64,000 nt of DNA. Origin: CAYRUD01 sp964427425 (GTDB lineage: Bacteria; Chlamydiota; Chlamydiia; Chlamydiales; FEN-1388). The notes beneath the pieces are model-generated. The model had not been told where the DNA came from. It saw nothing but the letters and a program-made list of their open reading frames with translations, and searched no databases. Location of the stretch: positions 62,001-126,000 of the forward strand of contig CAYRUD010000012.1 in NCBI GenBank assembly GCA_964427425.1. The letters are read 5' to 3'. The position numbers were made by a program, and so were the translations under genes. This document shows positions 27,161-35,280 of this stretch, piece after piece; position 1 is the stretch's first letter; the number at the start of each line of letters is the position of its first letter.

Positions 27161-29344
27161 ATGGCCTACCTCGAAGAGTTTTCAAATAGTATCAATACTC
27201 GTGACTATATAAAAGTCACTGAGCTTTGGCAAGAGTACTGTGAAAGCGATGAGGCTGATCCTGAAGAGATCTCCTCTATTCTCTCTATCATTAAACAATC
27301 AGAAATGGCTCGTCGCTTCGGCACGATAATCGAGCAAATTCTGCCTCTTGTGATGACAATCCAAGACGATAAGCAGAAGATGATATGTTTAGCTGCAATC
27401 TTTGATATTCAGACCACCAACTCTGATCAGCTTTTTGATCTAGCTCATGAGATCATAAAAGGAAAATTTAGCGATGATCCGAAACTGCAGGAGAAGCTCC
27501 GTTTAGTAGGACTTCGGACCAAGGGTGATTTCCAAGGAGCGATTTCAAATTTTCTCCTTCTCAATCACATTAAAAAGGGCAATTTTGTTCTTCACTCAGC
27601 TGGCTGGGGTGTCGGTGAAATTATTGATTTCTCTTTCTTACGAGAGCAGATCTCGATTGAATTTGAGAATCTTGGAGGATCTAAGAGAGACATCTCCTTC
27701 AAAAATGCATATAAGTCCTTAGTCCCCCTTAAGAGTAATCACGTTCTCAGTCTTCGATACGCCCATCCAGACCTTCTTGGTAAAATGGCTATCCAAGACC
27801 CTGTTGGTCTCGTCATCCAAATCCTAAATGACTTGGGACCGCAGACAGCTCTAGATATTAAAGACTTCCTCTCAGGAACAGTTATTGATGATGGATCTTA
27901 TTCCAAATGGTGGCAGTCGACCCGAGGAAAGATTAAGAAAGATTCGAGGATTGAGGCTCCTGAAAATACAAAGGATCGCTATTCAATTCGAAAGGGGACA
28001 ATTACTCTTGAGGAAAGAGTCTCTAAAGCCCTCCATAACAAAAGAACTTTCCATGAGATAGTATCTGCGATTTACAGTCTCCTTCGCGACTTCCCTCAAA
28101 TCCTTAAAGAAACTTCCATCCAGATCAAGCTAAAAGAGAGAATTCAGTCTCTCCTCTCTTCTACAGAGCTCAAGCCTATTGAGAAGCTTCAGGCTCTCTT
28201 TGTTCTTGAGACCATCGAGGAGAACTCTCCTACCTCTTCATATAGCAATCAAATTCAATCAATCGTCACTTCAATCGATGATTATCTGAATGCTCTTCAT
28301 TCTATTGAAATCTTAGCATTTAGAAAGCGCCTTCTCATAGCTATGAGAAGCCTTCCTAATTGGATTCACCTCTTTGCAGAACTTCTCCTTGCTATTGAGC
28401 CGCTCCAACTTAAAGACTACCTATTAAAAGAGCTCTCAACGACAAGTGAAGGGAAAAAGGAAATCTCTAAGAAGATACAGTTTCTCGTTGAGCATCCTGT
28501 ACGCTATCCAGAAACTTTCTTATGGTATTTCCAAAAGGTAATCGATAAGAGCGCCAATAGCCAAATCTGTCCATTTGATAGTGATCAAGAGGCCCTTGAG
28601 CGATTCTTTGAAGCTTTCCTTCTCCTCTATTCTGCTATTGAATTCAGAAATGATATGAAGGATCTAGTTAAGAAGATGTACGGTCTTCTGACAGGAGATC
28701 GCTATAAAATTGTTCGAGACCTTCTTAAAGACACTGATTTGGCCTACGCTCGCGAGTTTCTTCTCTTAGCATCTAAGTGCCAATCACTTACAGATCATGA
28801 TCAAAAAATCTTAAGATCTCTTGCTGGAGTCGTTCACTCCTCAATTACTTCGCAAGATAAAGACGAGAGCTTAGAGCAAGATCATATTCTCTGGACAACT
28901 GAAGACAGCTACCAAAAGATGAAAGAGCGAATTCATCATATTGGAACAGTTGAGATTGTTGAGAATGCTCGCGAAATCGAAGAAGCGAGGAAACTTGGCG
29001 ACTTACGTGAGAATTCTGAATATAAATTCGCATTAGAGCGCAGATCACGACTTCAAAAAGATTTGAAGGCGCTTTCGGATCAATTCCAAAAAGCTAGAAT
29101 CATTACACCTGATGATGTCACGACAGATACTGTCGGTATTGGAACTCGAGTAGAAGTTGTAAACTCTCAAGGTCAAAAGATTGTATACACTATCCTCGGC
29201 CCTTGGGATGCAAACTCCGAAGAACACATTCTCTCTATTGAGTCGAAAGTCGCGCAAGCTCTTCTCGACAAAAAGGTAAAAGACTCAATCGATTTACGAG
29301 GAGAGAAAGTGACTATCCTCTCTATCAACAGTGTCTTTCAATAA
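27161..29344 (+). CDS. greA: Transcription elongation factor GreA with long N-terminal extension
   Basis: A 727-residue GreA. The last ~160 residues are an ordinary GreA: coiled coil with EEARKLGDLRENSEYKFALERRSRLQKDL, whose acidic tip acts in the RNA polymerase secondary channel to stimulate cleavage of backtracked RNA, followed by the FKBP-like domain. The first ~560 residues are a helical, repeat-like extension found with GreA in Chlamydiae. AAGGAA stands 8 bases before the ATG. A strong terminator follows. Confidence 0.95.
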   Translation: MAYLEEFSNSINTRDYIKVTELWQEYCESDEADPEEISSILSIIKQSEMARRFGTIIEQILPLVMTIQDDKQKMICLAAIFDIQTTNSDQLFDLAHEIIKGKFSDDPKLQEKLRLVGLRTKGDFQGAISNFLLLNHIKKGNFVLHSAGWGVGEIIDFSFLREQISIEFENLGGSKRDISFKNAYKSLVPLKSNHVLSLRYAHPDLLGKMAIQDPVGLVIQILNDLGPQTALDIKDFLSGTVIDDGSYSKWWQSTRGKIKKDSRIEAPENTKDRYSIRKGTITLEERVSKALHNKRTFHEIVSAIYSLLRDFPQILKETSIQIKLKERIQSLLSSTELKPIEKLQALFVLETIEENSPTSSYSNQIQSIVTSIDDYLNALHSIEILAFRKRLLIAMRSLPNWIHLFAELLLAIEPLQLKDYLLKELSTTSEGKKEISKKIQFLVEHPVRYPETFLWYFQKVIDKSANSQICPFDSDQEALERFFEAFLLLYSAIEFRNDMKDLVKKMYGLLTGDRYKIVRDLLKDTDLAYAREFLLLASKCQSLTDHDQKILRSLAGVVHSSITSQDKDESLEQDHILWTTEDSYQKMKERIHHIGTVEIVENAREIEEARKLGDLRENSEYKFALERRSRLQKDLKALSDQFQKARIITPDDVTTDTVGIGTRVEVVNSQGQKIVYTILGPWDANSEEHILSIESKVAQALLDKKVKDSIDLRGEKVTILSINSVFQ

Positions 29345-29380
29345 AAGAAGAAAAAGCACTCCTTTAAGGTAAAGCCCTAT

Positions 29381-29420
29381 GGCTATTCTCTTGCGAATTC
29401 TTGCGAGAGAATAGCCTTTT
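29381..29420 (+). terminator. Intrinsic terminator of greA
   Basis: GGCTATTCTC (29381-29390) pairs perfectly with GAGAATAGCC (29407-29416), extended inward by TTGC/GCGA with a wobble, and is followed by TTTTCTC. It lies 37 bases after the greA stop. Confidence 0.88.
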
Positions 29421-29617
29421 CTCTATCCAAACATTTCTCTTTTAAAGCCAAAGAGCCTATATTCTTGGCATTATTGCCAAAGTGGCCTGATCTTTAAAAA
29501 AAATAACTCCAGCCCTTTAGTCCTGAAAATTCAGATAATTGTTTTATCGCTGTAAGTGGCAAGAAGAAGGGCAAATAAAAAAGAAAACACGTTGGGAATC
29601 GGTATAGGCATTCTTCT

Positions 29618-30430
29618 ATGACGCAATTATCACATCCAAGAAATGCAGCTGCATCCGATAGCAATCAACCCTTAAGATTACCTATGAGCACTACTCCAAT
29701 TCTCCTTATTGCTTCATCAAACGCAGAGAAAGTTCGTGAGCTCAAACAGTATTCAGAAGAGGCATGGAAAGGCCTAGTCCATTGCACGACACTCTTCGAT
29801 AAAACAATTTTTAAAGACGAAGAAAAGCGACTTCAATTAGTAAAGAGCCTGTCGCAGCTCGTCATGAAATCGCCTCAAGAGCTGGCCCTCGAAAAGGCCA
29901 AACTTATGGCGAAAACCTTCTCTTGCTTCGCTCTTGCTGAAGAGACGCTCTTAATAATCCCGGTTCTCGGAAATGAAGAGATCTCGTTTTGTGAAAAGCT
30001 TCAGTGCATGGAGTCCCCTGCCGAAGGCTCATTACCCTTCGCTTCTTTAAGCACAAAAAGAATTCCAAATACGCAAAAAGTCCTAGAAAAACTTAGCCTT
30101 TTCCAAGACACCGTCTCAAGATCTGCGTGCCTTGTTTCATACTTAGCGTTTTCATCCCCAGATGGCAGCGATGCCCATGTAATCTCATCGCGTCTTGAGG
30201 GGTACATTGCTGATGAGGAAAAGGGCTCTCGAAATTACGAATTCGGATCGATTTTTATCAAACACGAGTACTCAAAAACCCTTTCTGAACTCCCCCAATC
30301 GGTCTATTTACGAATATCTCACCGCTTAAAAGGCATTCAAAAGCTAATACCCCTCATGCGAGAGGCGATACGAAGAAATGGAGCTGTGAAAGCTTCATAC
30401 GAGAGATGTCTTTTGAATTCTAAAAGATAG
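29618..30430 (+). CDS. Divergent RdgB/HAM1-family nucleotide pyrophosphatase, active site altered
   Basis: Recognised by the N-terminal ILLIASSNAEKVRELKQY, which fits the HAM1 signature (T/S-x-N-x-x-K-V-x-E), and the C-terminal SELPQSVYLRISHRLKGIQKL, which fits the K-x-x-x-SHR end. Family enzymes hydrolyse ITP and XTP. The usual metal-binding ADDSGL is replaced by AEETLL, and the usual GFGYDPIF by NYEFGSIFI, so catalysis is doubtful. At 270 residues it is longer than the usual ~200. A second ATG at 29684 would remove 22 unconserved residues and may be the true start. Eight bases separate it from the next gene, so the two are probably co-transcribed. Confidence 0.7.
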   Translation: MTQLSHPRNAAASDSNQPLRLPMSTTPILLIASSNAEKVRELKQYSEEAWKGLVHCTTLFDKTIFKDEEKRLQLVKSLSQLVMKSPQELALEKAKLMAKTFSCFALAEETLLIIPVLGNEEISFCEKLQCMESPAEGSLPFASLSTKRIPNTQKVLEKLSLFQDTVSRSACLVSYLAFSSPDGSDAHVISSRLEGYIADEEKGSRNYEFGSIFIKHEYSKTLSELPQSVYLRISHRLKGIQKLIPLMREAIRRNGAVKASYERCLLNSKR

Positions 30431-30438
30431 AGCCCGGT

Positions 30439-31185
30439 GTGAAACGATATATCATTGACGGCTACAACGCCCTCTTCTCTCTTCAAAAAGGAGATCCTTC
30501 ACCAACACTTGAGAAAGCTCGCATGAAGCTGATCTCATTCCTCGAGGAAGCAGCCTTATTTCTCTCAGAGAGAAATAGTGTATGTATTGTTATCTTTGAT
30601 GCACATGAAAGAGATAAGACAAGCGACTTTTATGAGCCTCTATTCAATCGAGGGCATAAAGGCCAGCTTGAGATTGTGTATACAGGTTTTCAACAGACAG
30701 CTGATGCCTATATTGAACAATTCTTTATATCATTAGGAAAGAAATCAACCGACTGTCTTATCTCATCAGATAAGCGACTCTGTCGAAAAGTTACTGCACT
30801 CGGCTTTGTAGCTAGTGACATCTCAACTTTCTTTTCTCAGATGGCAAGGAAAATGATGAGAGAAAAGAAAAGAGAAAAAAACACCTCATCATTCAAACAA
30901 ACGCCTCCTCAATCAAATAAGAAAACTTCGGACAAAAAAGCTCTAAGTGAAGCCATATCTGCCACCCCTCCAAAAAGAGAGCTAAAATCCCCTGCTCATC
31001 CTGAAAAAATAGCCCTTAAGCCAGTGCTCAAGAACGATGAACCTGGTGATAAGCTCCAATCTCTACCCCATTTAGGCGACGTTCAAGGCTGGCAATCTAT
31101 ATTCGAAGAGCTCTTAAAAGAGTATGATACTGAAGCCTCTTCTAAAAAGCTTTCCGCTAAAGGAATGAAAAAGAAAAAGAAGTAG
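30439..31185 (+). CDS. NYN (YacP/Rae1-like) endoribonuclease
   Basis: A 248-residue protein with a GTG start. The N-terminal ~140 residues are a PIN-like NYN domain: YIIDGYNALF, VCIVIFDAH, then QTADAYIEQFF and DCLISSDKRLCRKV, with the acidic residues (Asp, Asp, Asp) expected of a metal-dependent nuclease of the YacP type. A basic, low-complexity linker rich in Lys, Ser and Pro follows (about 145-205). A short helical tail (WQSIFEELLKEYD) then a poly-Lys end. The extension is unusual and could bind RNA or a partner. It lies 8 bases after the RdgB-like gene. Confidence 0.8.
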   Translation: MKRYIIDGYNALFSLQKGDPSPTLEKARMKLISFLEEAALFLSERNSVCIVIFDAHERDKTSDFYEPLFNRGHKGQLEIVYTGFQQTADAYIEQFFISLGKKSTDCLISSDKRLCRKVTALGFVASDISTFFSQMARKMMREKKREKNTSSFKQTPPQSNKKTSDKKALSEAISATPPKRELKSPAHPEKIALKPVLKNDEPGDKLQSLPHLGDVQGWQSIFEELLKEYDTEASSKKLSAKGMKKKKK

Positions 31186-31224
31186 AAAAGAGATCTCTTT
31201 CTTCGAAGGAAAGAGACCTCTTTT
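31186..31224. terminator. Bidirectional terminator between the NYN gene and the sugar-transferase pair
   Basis: AAAAGAGATCTCTTTC (31186-31201) and GAAAGAGACCTCTTTT (31209-31224) pair over 16 positions with one mismatch around a TTCGAAG loop. It directly follows the plus-strand stop and precedes the minus-strand stop at 31234. Confidence 0.85.
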
Positions 31225-31233
31225 AAGAGGACC

Positions 31234-32514
31234 TTATCGTACAGATAAGGTATTTGTAGTGGCAACAGGCTGATTGGAAACCTGTGTAGTAGTAATAGAG
31301 CTTTCTTGATTTAGCCCATCTTGAGAATTGACAATGACTTCTGATGCGCTTATTTCATTGGCTTTTACATTTATCTTTTGCTCATGAGCTTGAACCATAT
31401 GCTCTAAAGCTCTGAGGCGCTGCTGCATCTTGTATAAATCCTTTCGCGCTGCATCAACCATACGCTGAACTTCTTTCATTTGCTCTGTAGGGGTTGGAAG
31501 CCACGAATTTCCCCAATAGTGAACAGCTAATGTCTCTGGATAGCATCGAGAAAAAGCTCTCGGCTGCTTCAAATGGAGATTTTCTAAGACATCATACAAC
31601 TTCTCACGCGCAGCCCTAAAGGCGCTTCTTCGCTTCGCAGCAAAGGAAGGAGAGATTGGATAGAAGTAGGTTGCAGGAAAGATAATATCAGTATTTCCAG
31701 GCTGATCAATCTCTTGCATTACAGCATGGGTAAAAGGAAAGTATGTGTGATTAATAACTCTTTCTACCTGTGAAGAGAATCGAAGATCAACCTCATCCCA
31801 TCCATTGCGAATTCTGCGCTTCCAGTTTTTCATGATTGGATGGCCAGGTTTTGCAGCCATGATAGAGATTCCAACCCATACGCGATTATTAGTTGTCGCA
31901 ATCTTATGAGGATGCTCTAAACCGGCATAGAAATCATACTTGTCATGAAGCTCATTTAAGCAATGATGTGGATCCATATCGACATCGAGATAGACTCCGC
32001 CGAAACGATCTAGGAGATCACATCTGATGACATCAGATTTTTCTGCCCAGTTTTGAGACTTCTCCACGATATCCCAATTATCAAGCTTTAACTCTTCAAG
32101 CTCAGCTTCAGTCCATAAATGGTATTCCCAATCAGGGTGTATAGACTTCCACTTCTGGACAAAATCAGAAAAATAGGCTGGAGGAAGATTTGGCCCTAAC
32201 CAAATTTGGTGTACTATTCGAGGAATCTTAGGAGTAGCAGATGGCTGCACTTTCGAAGGAAGATTCTTCTCATAGAGAGCTTTACATTTCATATATCGCG
32301 CAGTGTCATCGTTATTTGCGAATATGAATCTGTACTCAGACTCTGACTTGCCCATTGATTCGTCAAAAGGAACTTCTAAAATGGGAGAAAAGAAGGATGC
32401 TTTATCTCCTCCAGAGACTTTATCTTTGCAGCTTGTCGTTAGGAATGAAGCTCCGAAACATACGACAACAAAGAGGAGAGAGACAAGCACTCGCCGATTT
32501 TTTAAGTAATTCAT
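31234..32514 (-). CDS. Membrane-anchored DXD sugar transferase (Gly_transf_sug family)
   Basis: A 426-residue protein with an N-terminal hydrophobic segment ending in FLTTSCKDK, possibly a lipobox. The catalytic region matches the OCH1/toxin-type DXD family: IPRIVHQIWLGPNLPPAYF, WEYHLWTEAELEEL, then SDVIRCDLLDRFGGVYLDVDMD with the metal-binding DVD. The C-terminus has a coiled coil (MQQRLRALEHMVQAHEQK) and a Ser/Thr-rich tail. It could glycosylate surface or host molecules from outside the inner membrane; the nucleotide-sugar source would be a problem unless it is exported, so the site of action is open. It overlaps the upstream paralogue by 4 bases. Confidence 0.82.
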   Translation of the reverse strand: MNYLKNRRVLVSLLFVVVCFGASFLTTSCKDKVSGGDKASFFSPILEVPFDESMGKSESEYRFIFANNDDTARYMKCKALYEKNLPSKVQPSATPKIPRIVHQIWLGPNLPPAYFSDFVQKWKSIHPDWEYHLWTEAELEELKLDNWDIVEKSQNWAEKSDVIRCDLLDRFGGVYLDVDMDPHHCLNELHDKYDFYAGLEHPHKIATTNNRVWVGISIMAAKPGHPIMKNWKRRIRNGWDEVDLRFSSQVERVINHTYFPFTHAVMQEIDQPGNTDIIFPATYFYPISPSFAAKRRSAFRAAREKLYDVLENLHLKQPRAFSRCYPETLAVHYWGNSWLPTPTEQMKEVQRMVDAARKDLYKMQQRLRALEHMVQAHEQKINVKANEISASEVIVNSQDGLNQESSITTTQVSNQPVATTNTLSVR

Positions 32515-33815
32515 GGCAACAGCCTTTTATTCTTTTCCTTCACTAAATTTGGAGAAAGGATAACAAAATAATCACTTTTATTGAAGGCAGTTCTTCCGTA
32601 TCCCTTTACTTTATCTCGTTTATATCTATCAACTTTTGATTTTTTTTGTGTTAAGATTCGACTCCCTGGAAAAGCCCCTTCACACTTGGAGTGTTCTCCT
32701 CGAGCTAAAATAAGCTGACATTGAAGAAACTTCTCCAAATTCTTCTTCTTTAGGCCGAGCCTGCCTCCTGTCAAATGGATAAAAATCGACTCCGAGTCAA
32801 TAGTTGAGAAGGGAGGAAGCGCTATGCCCAACACATCTCTTACTTTCCGCGCGTAGGAGCGATGGAGCTCTCCAGAGACAAAACGATGGTATTCTTTCAT
32901 GTATTTGGGCCGAATTGGACACCATACTGTCGGCCCGACAGCAATAACACCGCTTACAACCTCTTTCTCTTGAGAAGAATACTGAGTCATCACTTGAGTA
33001 AGAGAATCCAGTGAAGTCCAGATCATCCGCTCATAAGGCCCAGTTGAGCTCCAATCTTCATAAAAGGGAAGGACAAAAACACCAAGCCTTCGATAAAGCT
33101 CCTTTCTCCAGAGACCTATCAAAGGATGATTTGGCATGGCAGCCATAAATCCGGAAGAGGCATAGATGCGCCTTTTTCCAAACTTGATCTTTCCTAGAGG
33201 AGGTTCAACACCTACCATGACTTGCACTCCTTGAGGAATCTCAAGAGAGTCAAGAGGTGCTAATGCCTCAGACCAAGGGTCAATCACAAACCCACCAATT
33301 TCATCGAGAATCAAGGCCGCTACATAATCGCCGATGGAAACAGAATCAAAAAGATGCTGAAGATGCGATCCGAAAGCGGAAGAGAGCTTCTCTTTTACTT
33401 TCTCTTGAGTCCAGAACATATACGTATAGGAAGGATTCTGAGCCTGGACTGTTGACATAGCATACTGCACTTCAGGAGGAGGAGGGTCATTGAAAAGCCA
33501 AATCTGATGGATAATCTTTGGAATAGAACCCGTCTTCCCTTCAGATTTTATCTCAGACCGAGTAGCTCGAAGATATTTTCTCACACCTCTTAAGAAATCT
33601 TTGTCCTCTCTTCGATGCGAGAGAAATTTATATGGCAGCTTTTTATCACTGACTGAAGCTATAAAAGACTTATAGTCGAGAAGACGCTCACCTTGAAGCC
33701 TCTTATCGCCCATAAAAAAAGCGACTGCAAAAAATACGCCAAAAAGTCCAATGAAGAAAGATGCTAATAAGAGCATTTTCCTTAAACGACCAAAGAAAGA
33801 ATTATTTGACTTCAT
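32511..33815 (-). CDS. Paralogue of the DXD sugar transferase with a degenerate DXD
   Basis: A 434-residue protein with one N-terminal transmembrane segment (LLLASFFIGLFGVFFAVAFFMG). It shares the family frame with its neighbour (IPKIIHQIWLFNDPPPPEV; YTYMFWTQEKVKEKL; SIGDYVAALILDEIGGFVIDPWSEAL). The catalytic DXD of the neighbour (YLDVDMD) here reads VIDPWSE, so only one acidic residue remains. It may be inactive, a partner subunit, or use another metal ligand. It is translated first in a two-gene operon; stop and next start overlap in ATGA. The tail is basic. Confidence 0.75.
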   Translation of the reverse strand: MKSNNSFFGRLRKMLLLASFFIGLFGVFFAVAFFMGDKRLQGERLLDYKSFIASVSDKKLPYKFLSHRREDKDFLRGVRKYLRATRSEIKSEGKTGSIPKIIHQIWLFNDPPPPEVQYAMSTVQAQNPSYTYMFWTQEKVKEKLSSAFGSHLQHLFDSVSIGDYVAALILDEIGGFVIDPWSEALAPLDSLEIPQGVQVMVGVEPPLGKIKFGKRRIYASSGFMAAMPNHPLIGLWRKELYRRLGVFVLPFYEDWSSTGPYERMIWTSLDSLTQVMTQYSSQEKEVVSGVIAVGPTVWCPIRPKYMKEYHRFVSGELHRSYARKVRDVLGIALPPFSTIDSESIFIHLTGGRLGLKKKNLEKFLQCQLILARGEHSKCEGAFPGSRILTQKKSKVDRYKRDKVKGYGRTAFNKSDYFVILSPNLVKEKNKRLLP

Positions 33816-34107
33816 GACGATTTTTCACTCTTTCAGCTTTATCAAGCTATTTTTTCAAATACGAGGCTAGCACACAACGACACTTACAAAGTTTTCCTTA
33901 TATCATAAGGAATTTATCATCTAATATACAAATACCGAAGATAGAAAAAAGACTTTCTTCCTTCTCCGTCTCTAATTACAATACTATACCAATTTAAGAA
34001 GCTCTACTCGCACTCATTATACATAAATTTATACTATACAACTGTCAAAAAATAATCGATCTTGTTCATATTCAAATATTGGTCCAATCTCTCAAGGTTC
34101 ATCTCCT

Positions 34108-34668
34108 ATGGATTCAACATCAAAATCTAATATCGAATCAGTATGGTATCACGGATCTTTTCACACCCTTCAAGACACTATTTCCTCCTTCTTTCATCCT
34201 GAAGCGCTCGAGAAGATTCTTCCATTTTTAGAAGGCGCACTTACATACGGAATGCCGCTGGGAAAATATCGGCTCATTCAAGAAGAGAGCAAAGATCTTC
34301 TTTATGCAAATGTCGAAGAAGGAGTTGGCAAAGGAACGTATCGCACAGCGCTCGAAGCACACGACAAGTATATCGATATACACGCAGCTCTTCATGGCAT
34401 AGAGAAAATAGGGATAGCACCGCTTACTTCGTCTCTTACTCCTAAGACACCCTATGACAGGGAAAAAGATATCTGCTTCTTTGATGAAACGCCTAAGAAG
34501 TGGATTATGGTGCAGGATAAAGAAATAGCTCTCATTCCTCCAGGTATATGCCACGCTCCTTTATCTGGAGATGACGAAGTGGTAAAGCTAGTAATGAAAA
34601 TCCATGTTAAGTACTGTAAAGCAGCTCTTTGTAATATTTCTTTAGAATCCGTATACTCTGCCCCGTAA
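34108..34668 (+). CDS. YhcH/YjgK/YiaL (DUF386) family protein
   Basis: A 186-residue cupin-like protein of the family that includes YhcH, found with sialic acid catabolism, and the beta-subunit EbgC. Motifs are GMPLGKYRLIQ, EAHDKYIDIHAALHGIEKIGIA with the conserved HxxYxDIH, FFDETPKKWIMVQDKEIALIPPGICHAPL with the second His, and VKLVMKIHVKY. These residues form a metal site. It precedes kdsC by 36 bases, which suggests a role in acid-sugar handling in the same operon; the substrate is not determined by sequence. Confidence 0.85.
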   Translation: MDSTSKSNIESVWYHGSFHTLQDTISSFFHPEALEKILPFLEGALTYGMPLGKYRLIQEESKDLLYANVEEGVGKGTYRTALEAHDKYIDIHAALHGIEKIGIAPLTSSLTPKTPYDREKDICFFDETPKKWIMVQDKEIALIPPGICHAPLSGDDEVVKLVMKIHVKYCKAALCNISLESVYSAP

Positions 34669-34704
34669 TCCTCTAAACGACTAAACGCAAAAAAAAACTC
34701 TCTT

Positions 34705-35241
34705 ATGGAACACACAGCTCTTCCTCTCAAGTTACAAGAGAGACTGCCACACATTAAGCTCTTTGTCATGGATGTTGATGGGACCTTGACAGATGGCAGT
34801 ATGTATTACAGTGACTCAGGCGAGAACATGAAGAGATTTTATGTTCGTGATGGGATGGGAGTCGCTCGCCTTCCAGGGTTTGGCATCCAGACATGCCTTC
34901 TCACCTCTGAGAAAACACCAATTATCCAAACAAGAGCTGAGAGATTAAAAATCACGCACTGCATCCAAGGTTCTCGAGCCAAAAAAAGTGACTTAAGAGA
35001 ATTGGCTCGACGCCTCGATATAGACCTCCTCCATGTTGCCTATATCGGTGATGATATAAACGATGATCTTGCAATGTCGATTTCAGGTGTTTCATTCTGC
35101 CCAAGCGACGCACATCCAATCATCTTACAAAGAGCAGATTATGTAGTCCCCTACCCTGGTGGACGCGGTGCTGTGAGAGCTGTATGCGATATGATCTTGG
35201 AGGCACAAGGACACCCTCTTTCTCTTCAGGACCATTGGTAA
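34705..35241 (+). CDS. kdsC: 3-deoxy-D-manno-octulosonate 8-phosphate phosphatase
   Basis: A 178-residue HAD phosphatase without a cap domain. The nucleophile motif is FVMDVDGTLTDGSMYYSDSG, followed by KRFYVRDGMGVARL, the second motif LLTSEKT and the metal motif AYIGDDINDDLAM. These are the features of KdsC, which releases phosphate from KDO-8-phosphate for lipopolysaccharide. Related phosphatases act on sialic acid 9-phosphate, and the YhcH neighbour leaves that possible. It is followed 39 bases later by an MsbA-like exporter. Confidence 0.9.
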   Translation: MEHTALPLKLQERLPHIKLFVMDVDGTLTDGSMYYSDSGENMKRFYVRDGMGVARLPGFGIQTCLLTSEKTPIIQTRAERLKITHCIQGSRAKKSDLRELARRLDIDLLHVAYIGDDINDDLAMSISGVSFCPSDAHPIILQRADYVVPYPGGRGAVRAVCDMILEAQGHPLSLQDHW

Positions 35242-35280
35242 GAGATCAATCAACGAACAGATAAAATAAATCGAGCCCTC

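Noticed and set aside
27161..29344. The 727-residue greA as a novel fusion
   Set aside because: Long N-terminal extensions of GreA are a known chlamydial trait; it supports taxonomy but is not new.
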